In this document: positions 44,814 to 55,833 of the stretch, in pieces
Numbering within the stretch: position 1 is the first letter of the stretch
Layout: each line of letters starts with the position of its first letter
Assembly (NCBI GenBank): GCA_031769625.1
Contig: JAUIMM010000584.1
Coordinates: forward strand, 620,001 to 684,000
Direction: 5' to 3'
Length of the DNA stretch: 64,000 nt
Source: Taudactylus pleione
Taxonomy: Eukaryota; Chordata; Amphibia; Anura; Myobatrachidae
Notes under the pieces: generated by a model
Database searches by the model: none
The model's input: only the letters and a program-made list of their open reading frames with translations
What the model was told of the DNA's origin: nothing
Program-made: the position numbers and the translations under genes

Positions 44814-46430
44814 TTGGAGGCCAACTCTTACAGTTTTCTCAGGCCTGGAATCCGACCACGACAGATGCCTAGGTTCGAGAGGCATCCCCCTCAAAGATTT
44901 CTTGGTACAACCCTGCCTTTAGACCCGGTCAGGTTTTCGGCCTTCCGGAAGTCTATTGGGGCCCTCCTGAGTTCAAGAGTCACAATCCCCGTTCCTGTGA
45001 TGCAACAGGGAAGGGGTTATTATTCAAATTTGGTTTTGATTCAGAAACCAAATGGGTCACATCGCCCTATCCTGAATCTGAAGTCTCTCAACAGATTCAT
45101 CCATGTGCCCAAATTCCGTATGGAAAACCTACGGTCAATTATGCTGGCAATGGAGCCTGGAGATTTTATGGTCTCCCTGGACATACAGGATGCATATCTA
45201 AATGTTCCGATTGCACGATCCCACCAAAGATTTCCAAGATTGGCGGTAGATCAGTAACATTACCAATATTAGGCTCTACCCTTCGGGGTGGCCACAGCCC
45301 CTCGGTATTGACGGTTCATCTGAGACAACAAGGGGTCAGGATACTGCCATATTTCGATGACCTCCTGATATTTGCACAATTGCAGGAGTTGTTATAATGT
45401 CATCTTCAGATGACCATTGTCTGCTTACAAGAGCACGGCTGGAAAATAAATTGGAAAAAGTCCTCTCTTTTTCCAACTCTGCGCATAGTGCACTTGGGGG
45501 TGCTACTGGACTCTCTGGCCCAGAGGATTCTCCTACAAGAGGACAAGATTGCGGCACTACAGTCTCGTCTGCGCAGTCTACTCTGCAAACAAAGTGTCAG
45601 TTCACCTGGCAATGCAGGTGCTGGGCTCCATGGTATCCACATTCGATATGGTGGCCTATGCAGCGATGGATTCTGTCTCATTGGGATGGTCAGTATCATT
45701 GGATATAGTCTCAGATGATCCGCATCTCACCAGAGGTTCGGCTCTCCCTCGTTTGGTGGCTAGAGACGACTCATTTAGACAAGGGACGTCCGTTATGGGT
45801 CCCAGATTGGGTACTCCTCACCACGGATGCAAGTCTGCGAGGATGGGGAGCCGTGACAGGGCGGCACACCTTTCAGGGAAGGTGGATGACTCGATAAAGT
45901 CACCTACCGATAAATATCTTGGAGCTTTGTGCAGTGCACAGAGCGCTCTGGCGCGGGGCCTTCTTCAGGGCAGGCCTGTCCAGATTCAGGCCGACAATGC
46001 GACCACAGTGGCCTACATCAACCATCAAGGAGGCACACGAAGTCCGGCAGCCACGAGGGAAATGGCGAACATTCTGCTGTGGGCAGAATGCCATCTTCCA
46101 GCAATCTCGGCAATATTCATCCCAGGAATCCTCAACTGGGAAGCGGACTTCCTAAGTCGTAAGGTCATACACACAGGAGAATGGGCTCTTCATCTGGACG
46201 TCTTTCAACTCCTGGTGGACAGGTGGGGACTACCAGACGTAGACCTCATGGCATCACGCCACAACCACAAGGTCCCCAGGTACAGCTGCAGAATGAGGGA
46301 TCCCTCAGCCGCCTTCGTGGACGCTCTGGCAGTGAGGTGGAATTTCAGGTTGGCATACCTGTTTCCTCCGATATCCCTCCTCCCAAGAGTCGTGAGGAAG
46401 TTCAAGCAGGAAGGAGGCAAATACTAATAG
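44814..46430 (+). pseudogene. DIRS reverse transcriptase and RNase H
   Basis: RT is open from 44814 to about 45256 with VPVMQQGRGYYSNLVLIQKP, HRPILNLKSLNRF and the first catalytic Asp in MVSLDIQDAYLNVPI. The frame then shifts. The catalytic box appears as LPYFDDLLIFAQ near 45350, which keeps the two aspartates. RNase H follows with LTTDASLRGWGAVTGRHTF (45820), ILELCAV (45915), QADNATTVAYINHQ (45987) and NWEADFLSR (46135), the Asp-Glu-Asp set. The linker LAYLFPPISLLPRVVRKFKQ precedes the recombinase. At least three frameshifts are present. Confidence 0.9.
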
Positions 46431-46559
46431 CTCCGGCCTGGCCCAGGAGATATTGGTTCACCGATCTGACATGTCTATCCATAGACAGGCCACTTCCACT
46501 GCCTCTACGACCGGATTTGCTAGTGCAGGGTCCCTGCCTATAATCCGGATTTACCTCCG

Positions 46560-47600
46560 CTAGCTTTGACGGCGTGGCTATTGAGGCTTCTGTCTTAAAG
46601 GCCAAAGGTTTCTCTACTTCTGTGATACAGACGATGAGGGCAAGCCTGCTTCAGCCTGCATCTATCACAGGATTTGGCATTCATATTTTCGTTGGTGTTC
46701 CCATACAAAATATTACCCTAAGATTTTCAAGGTTTCAAGAGTACTTTCTTTTCTACAGGCTGGGTTAGACTTAGTTCTGCGCCTGGCTACCTTGAGGGTT
46801 CAGGTTTATGCTTTGTCAGTTTTGTTCCAGCGCAGAATTGCGGCCCTGGCAGATGTAAGAACATTTTTGCAGGGGGTTCTCCGACTGTAACCTCCGTTTG
46901 TCCCTCCAGTAGCACCATGGGATTTATCCTTGGTTCTCAGGGCGCTGCAAGCTCCCCCCTTTGAATCCTTCGATAAGGTGGACATAAGATGGTTGACAGC
47001 GAAGACACATTTTCTCCTCGCTATCTCCTCAGTTCCTTGAGTTTCTGACTTGGCAGCACTGTCATATCGCTCTCCATATTTGATTTTTCATCAAAATAGA
47101 ACTGTCCTTCATACTAAGGTGGGTTACCTTCCGAAGGTAGTATCCCGTTTCCATATAAATGAGGAAATTGTCCCGGCTTTTCAGTCTTAAAACCTATCTA
47201 CAGGTGAAGCTTCCCTGGATGTGGTTTGAGCCCTTCGTATCTACGTGGTTCGTACCAGCTCCATCAGGAAATCAGATTTGCTCTTTGTTATATGGGTTTC
47301 AGAAATTAGGCTGGCCAGCAAACAAACAGACTTTGGCTTGCTGGCTGCGTACGACTATTGCTCAGGTCTGTACGCAGGCTGATCTCCCTGTTCCTAACAA
47401 GGTGACAGCACATTCTACTCGGTCTGTCGGACCGTCGTGGGCAGTTAAATATGGTGCCTCGTGGCAGTCACTTGGTCTTCCGTCCATACTTTTATCAAAT
47501 TCTATGCATGTGATTTTTTTGCCTCCCAGGATGCTTCCTTTGGGCGGCGGATTCTCCTCTCTGCTCAGGAGCATCCTCACCCTTAAAGGAATTGCTTTAG
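46560..47600 (+). pseudogene. DIRS tyrosine recombinase
   Basis: Recognisable blocks are the N-terminal EASVLKAKGFSTSVIQTM, the middle VPPVAPWDLSLVLRALQAPP near 46900, and a first-arginine box near 47030 that has decayed to a Pro-stop. TAHSTRSVGPSWAVKYGASW at about 47408-47465 supplies the catalytic His and Arg. A shifted frame at 47488-47560 has FIKFYACDFFASQDASFGRR, with the likely nucleophilic tyrosine. The loss of the first arginine and several stops make it dead. Confidence 0.9.
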
Positions 47601-47725
47601 GACGTCTCCAAGGTAGATTCTGTGGACCCTATGGACCCTTAAGAAGAAAATTAGAGTTCTAGTATAATATACCTCAGTTAACTCTTTTTCTTCGAGGCCC
47701 ATAGGGTCCACAAAGCATCTGGCCT
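47600..47725 (+). repeat. DIRS internal complementary region
   Basis: CCAAGGTAGATTCTGTGGAC then AGAGTT..ATACCTCAGTTAAC and CTCTTTTTCTTCGAGGCCCA are complementary to the left terminus and to the extreme right end (47960-48032). Such a region is diagnostic of DIRS elements. Confidence 0.88.
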
Positions 47726-47849
47726 CAGTTGGGATCTGTTCTTTGCTTTTTTGTATCACTGATTCCCTCTTCGTATTTTGAGAGTGTTTCTTGCATACAT
47801 TATACTTCCTTCACTTTCCGTCTCTTTACGTTAGGCTTGTTTACAAACT

Positions 47850-48032
47850 GAATGCCTGTGGCTGGAGGCGGGGTATATAGGGTGGAGGGACCAGTGCATG
47901 CTGGGTGCTTTAAAGCTGTAGTTGTTTGGTGCAATGGATCTCTCCAACTACATACCCAAAGGTAGATTCTGTGGATCCTATGGACCTCGAAGAAAAAGAG
48001 TTAACAGGTATGTTGTACCATAACTCTAATTT
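47850..48032 (-). repeat. DIRS right inverted terminal repeat
   Basis: Reverse-complement match to 42190-42360. It extends further outward to 48032 as a sequence shared with the internal complementary region (CCTCGAAGAAAAAGAGTTAA..CATAACTCTAA). A long poly-T tract follows outside. Confidence 0.9.
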
Positions 48033-48339
48033 TTTTTTTTTTTTTTTTTAAACCGTGTAAACAAAGTCTCAGCTGCATTGATCTCTGTTCCCTGTTTATA
48101 TGTCCAATCTAGTCTCTCTTTTTTTTTTTTTTGTCCGTTTTGACGTTGTCCATATTTGTCAATGTCCAGCTACTTGTGTGCTTGTTGTTGCAACCATAGG
48201 CACATATTTACACACACAGGGCTCCATTAGACAACAGGGCAGCACCTGATTGCTATGCGAAGGGACTTCTCTCATCTTTCACCTGTAATAAGTAACGCTG
48301 CACATGATCTTCTATAACACCTCTTATTTGTCTTTGCAG
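48033..48339. other. Intron between DIRS copy and candidate exon
   Basis: Poly-T tracts (48032-48049 and 48119-48132) and a pyrimidine-rich run-up to the acceptor. No other feature. Confidence 0.5.
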
Positions 48340-51300
48340 TTACGCTGCCTGTGCCAGCTAGCCTCAAGATGAAGCTGGAGCGGGGGAACCAGAAAGCAGG
48401 TGGACTTTAGTCAGTCAGAGCCAAATCTCAGAGAGCCATATCAATAGCTCTGTTTTATTATATTTAGGAGGAAAACAGGGAAATATACACAGCAGAGGTT
48501 AGCCTGAGAAAATGCTGTACTGTATATATTTCTCCCATGGAAGTGCTTCTATGATATTGGTGTATTCTGTTTACCATATAGATATTGATTGTTGTGCTTG
48601 TATGTGTAACATTATAATGTAGTTCTTCTACAAAATAACTTCTTAACTTTAACAGTGGGAAATATATACAGTATACTAGAGTATTTTTTCTTTCCATGTC
48701 CATATATAAGGTTACTTATTATTATTTTATTGTTTTTTTACTGGACATACGTGTATCACATTTTTAACAGGGCACAAGAATATCTATGCTGAGTAATCAT
48801 CTTTGAATGCTGTACTTTATCATTTAGCCACTAGATGTCAATGTATCACTTTTTAAAAGGCCGCTGAATGTCTGCTGAGACACTTGCACTAAGCATACAG
48901 TACTGTATTTAAATCTATATTTTGGAATATTTATATAGTTGCATTTAAAAAAAAAATATTTAATGTACAACTGTCACTGTTGTTATTTGCATTGCTATAA
49001 TAACTTATGCCCCAATTTAATATTCTTCTATAATTAGAATCTTGTTGAGAGGTTAAAACTTTTTTTTTATGAAATTCTCCACATGTACATATTAATTAAT
49101 ACATTCCCTTGTCTACAATATTATAGTCTGTCTTTTTTTAATTTTAATTTAACCACCAATCAGATTACCTAATTACAGATCATAATTTTGAGCAAAATAA
49201 GGCAAAAGTAAAGATTTTAGAGCTCCTGATAGGGGAGGCCAGACACAGAGTCTGTTCCCAATCCTACCAAATGGGACATTTTACTGTTGACCGATTTTGT
49301 AAGTTTATTTTCATAATTCCATGTACGTTTTATTGTATATATTTGGCATTGTATATTACAATCAATATGGTCAGACACCACTAACACCCAAAACCTAGAC
49401 GTTGAAGGACCATATACTACGGTGGTGTTGAATATGGAGCAGGGATGTCTTTTGGATCTATGTTGAATATTAAATTGTGATTCTGTATTTGCTCTAGCTG
49501 ATTTGCCTAAAAGTGAAATCCTGTAATTAATAGCAGGAACATTGTATTGGTTGCAAAAAACACTGTTTTAGAATTAAAACCAATGGGAGCCAATATCCTG
49601 GAGCTGAGTTATCAGAGGGGTGGTCTGACAAATGAACTTCTGAAATAACAGTGGAGAATAAAATCTGCCTGGTTTTTGCTGAAGCCACAATCCACCAATT
49701 TAGCTACTGAAGTGATCTTATTAGCCATAAACACAGCAAACGAATGAACAAAATGTGTCATGCAGCAAACCTCATGCCCCCCAGTATTTCAAATAAACAG
49801 GGAGAACATTTCCCCAGTGAGAATGAGTTTGAGTTGGGAAGCTCAGGGTCCCTGGCTGGCATCCTAAACCCCCCTATTATAATACACCATAGATGTGTGC
49901 TTTCATTTTGTAAGCTGCATAACAAAAAAAACAGATAATCTGGTTTCTGTTGGTTACTGCACAATGCAGCATGTAGATATGCCCTTAAATGTCTGTTTAC
50001 CCACCACAAGAAAGGGGTTGGGATGGCTTTATGTTCGGCGCAGCTCACCCTCACCCACACTCCATCTTTCTTTATAATACAATGCCACTAGTGTACAGCA
50101 GTGTTGCTACTGTTATTACTATATGTTTCATTATCATATACTGTTATGATTTACGATGTAGTGATGTGACACTTGTTCATAATGGATGCATGTGGGATTG
50201 ATCTACACCTTTGTGTATTTTCACCTGCAGTCATGCCTTTGCTAAATGATAGACATAAATACTGATGTGCACATGCTGTATCATGAACTTCTGACATCTT
50301 TATTAACCTATGGACTGTATGACAATAATAACTTTTGTAGTGCTTTACACAATAAAATTTGTTTAAAAAAAAGAGAGGGGTTGTGGGATCATGGGCACCA
50401 ACATGAGAACGGTGGGTGACAAGAAGGGAAGAAAATGATTTACCGCACTTTTTATCTGGTTGTGGAATACAGAAGGGGGGATTTATCATACAGGCATACA
50501 AATAATGTTTAAAAAAGATTTTAAGCTAATAATATTGTTTGCAGTTTTCTAAATAACAATGAAAAAGCCTCCTACTAAACTACAGGCAACCAGCACGACT
50601 TCTCACTGCAGAGTTATTCTGGTGAGGACTACCACTATATACTATATGAGAGTTAGAATTATGCTCAGAGCGGGGAAGGGAAATCAGTACAACATGTTAG
50701 GATTACCAAAGAATGCTGTGAATGGGGTAAGAGCCTCTTAAAGCTTAGTGGAGTTTGCCTGTGACCAGAGCCATAACTAGACTTTTTGGTGCCCTGTGTC
50801 AGAGAGAGCATTGGCGCCCCCACCATTTTTCAAATAGGGACATAAGAGAGTGCACCTGAAAAAGGGCCATGGCCTCATGGGGAAGGGCCAGGGAAGAGAT
50901 AGGGGAGGCCAGGAGATGCTGGGAATATAAGAAGAGGAAGTTATAAGTAAGAATGATAATAAACAGGAAAATTGACAGGCTCAAACAGTGCCCCCTGCCC
51001 TGCGGTGCCCTGTGCCATGGCACAGGTCGCACCACCCTAGTTACGGCCCTGCCTGTGACAGAACTGCTGCTGTCACTTCAAATCAGGCTATTTAGAATTT
51101 TGCTATCTGTGCACATGCCTTATAAGGCTTATAGTGCATGTATGTTTTTCTGGCTAATGGATTCTCTTCATGAATTCTACCCTATGTACAGCGGTGGCAG
51201 CCATTTTGCACATTTGCCAGTCTTTTACTTACACTGCACTGGGTAAAGTGGGTGAGAGAAGAAAGGTGGGTAGAATTATGCACTAAAATGACCTTACCTA

Positions 51301-51712
51301 TATCTGAAAATGTGTATATTTTACTGTGAAAACATTATCAGATGAAGTGTAAAATGTGTCTCATCTTCTGTAGCTATTACTTTGTAAAGTGTTGGGGCAT
51401 GTAATAAGGAAAAATAATGAAATATGGTGCAAAGGAAAAAGCCACTGATCACTCATATGTTTGCTTTCAGTTTCTAAACACCAGTGGAAGAAGGACAGCA
51501 TCTGGTTAGCTTATATGGGTAACAACCTTTTAACGTTACACCAGTTTCATATATTTGTATTTTAACTGAAATTAATGTATTTTTATGAATTGCTTGAAAA
51601 ACATGATTGTACCTTGCCAACTGAATTGTTACTTTGTCAATCATGGATGATTTGATGTTTTGTAAATTGAATATTTTCCTACACAAAATAAAGTTTATGA
51701 TGTATACCATTT
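48340..51712 (+). CDS. specc1: Candidate alternative terminal exon of SPECC1 with 3' UTR
   Basis: A strong acceptor (CTTATTTGTCTTTGCAG) ends at 48339. Joined to the two bases left by the exon at 36098 it would add Ser-Tyr-Ala-Ala-Cys-Ala-Ser and stop at 48361-48363, truncating the protein before the calponin-homology domain. The first 70 bases are unusually GC-rich for this region. The following 2.4 kb lacks recognisable transposons. A hexamer AATAAA at 51687-51692 is followed about 20 bases later by a GT-rich stretch (TTTGTGTCCTGTTTGTGTTG), a classic poly(A) site; another AATAAA is at 50351. I recall that short SPECC1 isoforms exist in mammals, but I could not align this tail to one. The exon is inferred from signals only. 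Confidence 0.4.
50766..51051. mobile_element. Short non-autonomous hAT element with 8-bp target duplication
   Basis: CAGAGCCATAACTAGAC and CTAGTTACGGCCCTG are inverted ends. CCTGTGAC is duplicated exactly at 50758-50765 and 51052-51059. At 286 bases it has no coding capacity. If the long 3' UTR call is right, this element lies in the UTR. Confidence 0.93.
51687..51692 (+). promoter_or_regulatory. Poly(A) signal AATAAA
   Basis: The hexamer sits in ACACAAAATAAAGTTTATGA, with a GT-rich downstream element about 20-40 bases later. The spacing is typical. It would serve the candidate short SPECC1 transcript. Confidence 0.5.
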
Positions 51713-51944
51713 TCTTTGTGTCCTGTTTGTGTTGAGTGCCATGTATGAGCACTTGTTTGAATGATGCAGCTAGACTTCATCCTCTTCAATTGTCTGTGTT
51801 TTATGAAAACCATTGATTTTGAGGGAAAACACTTTTAGCTGGCACAATAGAAGTATCATTTACTGCATGTAGATTGTTGTTCTTTTTCTTCATTGTATTT
51901 ATAGTATAATTCTACACAAAATTGAAAACTCAGGGCGGAATTCA
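51713..51944. other. No recognised feature
   Basis: AT-rich sequence after the presumed cleavage site. Confidence 0.4.
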
Positions 51945-52035
51945 ATTAGCCAATATAATTTACCTTGGCTAATTAATTCCTTGGGTGTGCTATTCAATTA
52001 GTCCCGAAGCCGGCAGTCATCAGGGACCACTATAC
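51945..52035. repeat. Partial MITE ('ATTCAATTAGTCCCGAAG')
   Basis: GGCGGAATTCAATTAGCC followed by TATTCAATTAGTCCCGAAGC matches the left end of 39250-39602, then breaks into L1 sequence at about 52035. Confidence 0.65.
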
Positions 52036-52039
52036 GACC

Positions 52040-52600
52040 CAACCAGGAGATAAGAGATTGCCACCTGTGCAGGTCCGCTTTGAAAGACGAGATCAGAGGG
52101 ATTCTCTTTTTAAAGAGCACTATAATGGCTGGTAATAGAGATGCCCAGGTATCGGATCTTTGTAAGTCGCCAAGAGAATTTGTAGTTAGATTGCAAAAGT
52201 GAAGGACGGCCCAGGTATGTGGCGGGGCAAGGCTTCGGTTTTGGACCAGTTAATTTTATAGCACGACAAATGGCCATATTCGGTGAGAAGTCGAAAAAAA
52301 TTTGGCAGGGAGATGTGGGATGAGGAAAGGGAAAGAAGAACGTCGTCGGCAAAGAATTAAATCTTATTGTCTGACCCACCGAAACTGATCCCTGCGATAT
52401 CATTTGAAGTGCGGATACGAGCCGCCAGGGGTTCAATGGTTAAGGAAAAGAACACCCGTCTAGTGCCATTTGTAATCCTCAATGGACAAGAAGCTAGTCC
52501 ACTTGCAGAAACTCTGGCCGATGGATGGGTCTTTTCTTTATTGCTTGGGATAGAATTAAAAATAGCGAATGGTGCTTGATGGACCTGTGTTTTTGCAGGT
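52040..52600 (-). pseudogene. L1-type LINE ORF2 reverse transcriptase fragment
   Basis: Read on the - strand: NGTRR.. near 52470 (from the RT motif NGTRQGxPLSPxLF), a LTIEPLAARIR block at about 52440-52410, then the catalytic FFADDVLLSLS at about 52355-52325, and a block resembling 'LLTEYGHLSxYKINWSKTEALP' at 52290-52215. Frameshifts and a stop lie just before FADD. This is a 5'- and 3'-truncated LINE-1 copy and is inactive. Confidence 0.85.
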
Positions 52601-52619
52601 CCATGGATGGCTCTATATG

Positions 52620-52850
52620 ATCCGAACCAATACTCTCAAGCTTGGGTAAACCTGTTCACATTACAATGTTCACACTACCATGAAGATATCAAGCCCCCTC
52701 GCCAGATGTACCCCATCAACTAATTGTTGATGAAAATTAGAAATTGCTTTACATGTCCAATAAAGGCCTACCTACAGATATATCCTTCTACGTCTATCCT
52801 CCCTGCGTTATGAGTCTCATTTCACAGGGTGTGTAAGAGCCGCCCATTTC
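52620..52850. other. No recognised feature
   Basis: Short unclassified stretch between L1 and the palindromic repeat. Confidence 0.4.
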
Positions 52851-52854
52851 CATG

Positions 52855-53210
52855 TGACTCACCCGTGTGCGTCTTTTTTGCCGCAAAAGCATCTTATATA
52901 CGATTAGAATAAGATGCACAAGCAGACTTTGCTGATTAAAATGATATGCGGCATGTGTATGTTCTGTGTGCGACTGAGTCTGTAAAACCAATGGCATGTG
53001 GTGTGGAAAAAGCATCTGACACTAACGTAAAGTCTGCTTGTGCGCCATATTCGCATCGCATTGCAAGTTACATTTGGTAGTATTTTGTTTTATCTGAAGT
53101 GTGAGTTATAGGTGGAATTTGACTTTAATATCGGTTACCCGCTTTAGAACTGTGCATGTAACAGTATGTGTATGTTCTGTGTGCGACTGAGAATTTCAAT
53201 CAGTTTAATT
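52855..53210. repeat. 'GATTAAAATGATATGC' palindromic repeat, with duplication
   Basis: AAGCAGACTTTGCTGATTAA..GATATGCGGC and TCTGTGTGCGACTGAGTCTG belong to the same family as 4059-5150, 20130-21290 and 59010-59580. A second GTATGTTCTGTGTGCGACTG at 53169 shows a partial duplication. Confidence 0.7.
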
Positions 53211-54320
53211 AGAGTGTTGATCTATACAGAAAAACTTTTTTTGTTAAATTGAATGGCAATATGCTCAATTGAAGCTGTAAATAACTGTTCTATTATTTTG
53301 TGTTAGCGCTTTGTTTAGCCTCAAATTAAAGTTTAGTGTAGGACAAAAAAGAAGCTTCTTAATTATTAATTAATAATTGCAGCTGTTAGTACCTCTGGAA
53401 CTAGTACACTAGTCACCAGAAAGGGGTTTTCTAATGTTTGCTAACAACCAGGAACAGGGTCTGTGTTTTAACTTCTATTTCACAATAAAAGAAAGTGGGT
53501 TTTATTTTACCGTTGTCTCACCTGTAGAATGCAGCAAATAAACTTGCAACATCCATGATCCATCCATCCAATCGCTGCCAGCAGCAGGCTCCTTCACCGC
53601 TCCTGGGCAATGTGTAGCTGTTTCGTCACCTATTACTGCCTGCTCTAGTCTAGCTGAATATTTCGCTACTGCTTAATTTTGGATCAGGTGTAGTGGGTAA
53701 GTAGCAGACCACCGACACAGGGTGCTCAGTTTAACGCATGATATATGGGGGATGGATTAAAGTATGCCCTTTTAATCTGATGCTCATGACAAAAAGCTGG
53801 CTCTTATTATTATTGATGCTTATTGGCTTCAATGGCTTTTATAAGAGCTTGTTCCAGTCCTCTATAGCCAGGTTGGTCCTCTTATGTGTACATGAGAGAC
53901 AGACTTCTTACATTTAGTATAGAAGCGGTAGGCAGTGTGCATCCTCGTGACCGCATGTAGGCAGCTGCCAGGGGCTCGGCACTCTCTTGGCAATGCCGCC
54001 TTCTAGTCTGGGCTAGGAGAACTAATCTTTAGTTCTCCTACTCAGACTTACTATCAAGTCTTTGTCCTGTCTGCAGAAGGTCCTGGATCCTGAAGTCAGA
54101 TCCTGGGAGTGTAGTCCTTAGGCAGCCAGAACTGAGCTCCGCTGTGGAGTTATCAAAACTATTTCACAGGGATTTCAGCTGCAGTATCTCGTACCTGTGA
54201 TATTTCTGAGCTGTCCAATGAATAATCGCACACGGGTGTTGAGCGCATGTCAGACTTTTGACATTCCGTGACCATCTCTGGTGTCACACTGGATGTTATT
54301 TGATGGCTTTACTGATTCTG
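53211..54320. other. No recognised feature
   Basis: Unclassified sequence of ordinary composition. No exon, repeat terminus or RNA gene recognised. Confidence 0.4.
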
Positions 54321-54338
54321 GGATGTTCCTTATTTTCT

Positions 54339-55815
54339 TTTTTAACTCAAATAATTTTTATTATAAGGAGAAGATTTTTAACAATATAAAACATATATAA
54401 CAGCATACGCAACAGATATAACATTGCATGTGTTACAAATGTCGATATGTAATCTATCATATCATACAGAAAAAAGAACAAAGTAGAACAGAGGCAACGT
54501 GGGAGGGGGAAGAAAAGAAAAAGGAAGTCTAGTCACGCTAAAAAAAAGAAAAGAAATAAAGCGATCCAAAGTTACTTCTCGCTACAAAAGAATAAACAAT
54601 TATGTAATAAAATGCTAACATATGAAACAAAATACTAAAAATAACCATAAAGATGTTATATAGCGCATGATTTAGTAGAAATATTAGACCTTGCAGTGTA
54701 AGTTGCATAAAACACAGACCACAAACTCCAATTTAATCAATGGGGATGAGGCAGATGTGGAATATTTGAAAGGTTTCTATTTTGCAACTCCTTAGCACCT
54801 TAGATATTATTTTTTGTAAAAGGGGGATCCACTCTTTTTTCCAATATTGGGTGAAAGTTGCTCTAGTAGCTATGAGAATATGACTATTAAGATACTTATC
54901 ATGAGCTTGTACTGTTGGGGGGAAATAATGTAGAAGGGCAATTACAGGGAATTGCAGTAAAGTCTCTGATGTAACCTTAGTAATCAAATCAAATCTGTCC
55001 AGAAAAACTTAATTTTTGGACAAGACCAAAAGGTATGGATTAAAGTACCCTCAAACCCCAATTTCTCCAACAGAATTTGTAAGTCTCAGGCCAAAATTGA
55101 TAGAGTATACCTGGAGTATGATAATAAACCATGAATTAACTTAAATAGCATTTCTGAATGATTTATACATTTAGGCATCTTAAAGGTATTCGAGAATATA
55201 GTGGACCAAGCTTCAACAGATAGTGAAATTAGGAGATCTGAATCCCATTTGTATTGAATTGGCAATTTTTTGTCTTCCATAAAAGACCAGAGTGTTCCGT
55301 ACCACGTAGAAATACCGCCTTTATGTCCCAATAGGGAAGTTTTAGACATTATATATGAGGGGGTAGAGGGAAGAGGTTTTTCTTGGGAGAAATTGGTTAA
55401 TACCAAATGTCTAATTTGTAAATATTTGTGAAAATCATTCTTAGGGATAGAAAACTGATCTTGAAGTTGTTATAAGGACTTAAGGTGGTGGCTTCTATAG
55501 AGCTCCTTAATTGTCAAAATACCTTTTATCAAGCCAATTATGTAAATTGAAATCCGGGATCAATTTAGAGACTGACAATATTGAGATATTGGAAGAAGGG
55601 AGAGAAAAGTATCCTTGTAATCCAATTAGTCTAGCCCAAACTATGAGAGTATCAGAAATACTTTTCAGAATGAGAGAGTAAAATGGGCTATCGTGGATGA
55701 GTAGCAAGCGATTGAAAGATAACGATGTCGTTATCGTTCAATCAGCCTGTTTAATCGCCTAGAGGATACGCACCTTTAGATCTTAATAGGCGAGCTTTGG
55801 CTATGTAGGTCTTTT
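54339..55815 (-). mobile_element. 5'-truncated L1-type LINE insertion with 18-bp target duplication
   Basis: The exact direct repeat GGATGTTCCTTATTTTCT lies at 54321-54338 and 55816-55833. Between them the - strand encodes the C-terminal third of L1 ORF2, ending with an A-rich 3' end (TTATAATAAAAATTATTTGA) adjacent to the left duplication. Target-primed insertion by a LINE gives exactly this structure. The outermost 5' part (55700-55815), with a GATAACGATGTCGTTATC palindrome, is not obviously L1. Confidence 0.92.
54730..55700 (-). pseudogene. L1 ORF2 C-terminal fragment
   Basis: Three successive - strand segments belong together: 55700-55507 (LIGLQGYFSLPSS, IPDFNLHNWLDKRYF), 55406-55086 (LVLTNFSQEKPLP-type, GGISTWYGTLWSFMEDKKLP, FSNTFKMPKCINHSEMLFKL) and 54987-54733 (ATFTQYWKKEWIPLL). 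These are conserved blocks downstream of the RT domain in L1 ORF2. Stops separate them. No RT or endonuclease remains. Confidence 0.85.
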
Positions 55816-55833
55816 GGATGTTCCTTATTTTCT

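Larger units (their letters stand above)
42190..48032 (+). mobile_element. Nearly complete DIRS retrotransposon copy (inactive)
   Basis: At 5.8 kb this is the most complete element in the window. It has a left terminus, non-coding leader, gag, RT/RNase H, tyrosine recombinase, an internal complementary region and an inverted right terminus. DIRS elements integrate through a tyrosine recombinase and make no standard target duplication, and none is seen. Every reading frame contains stops or shifts, so it cannot mobilise itself. Closely related segments at 10.7-12.1 kb and 27.1-34.5 kb show that the family amplified repeatedly here. Confidence 0.93.
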
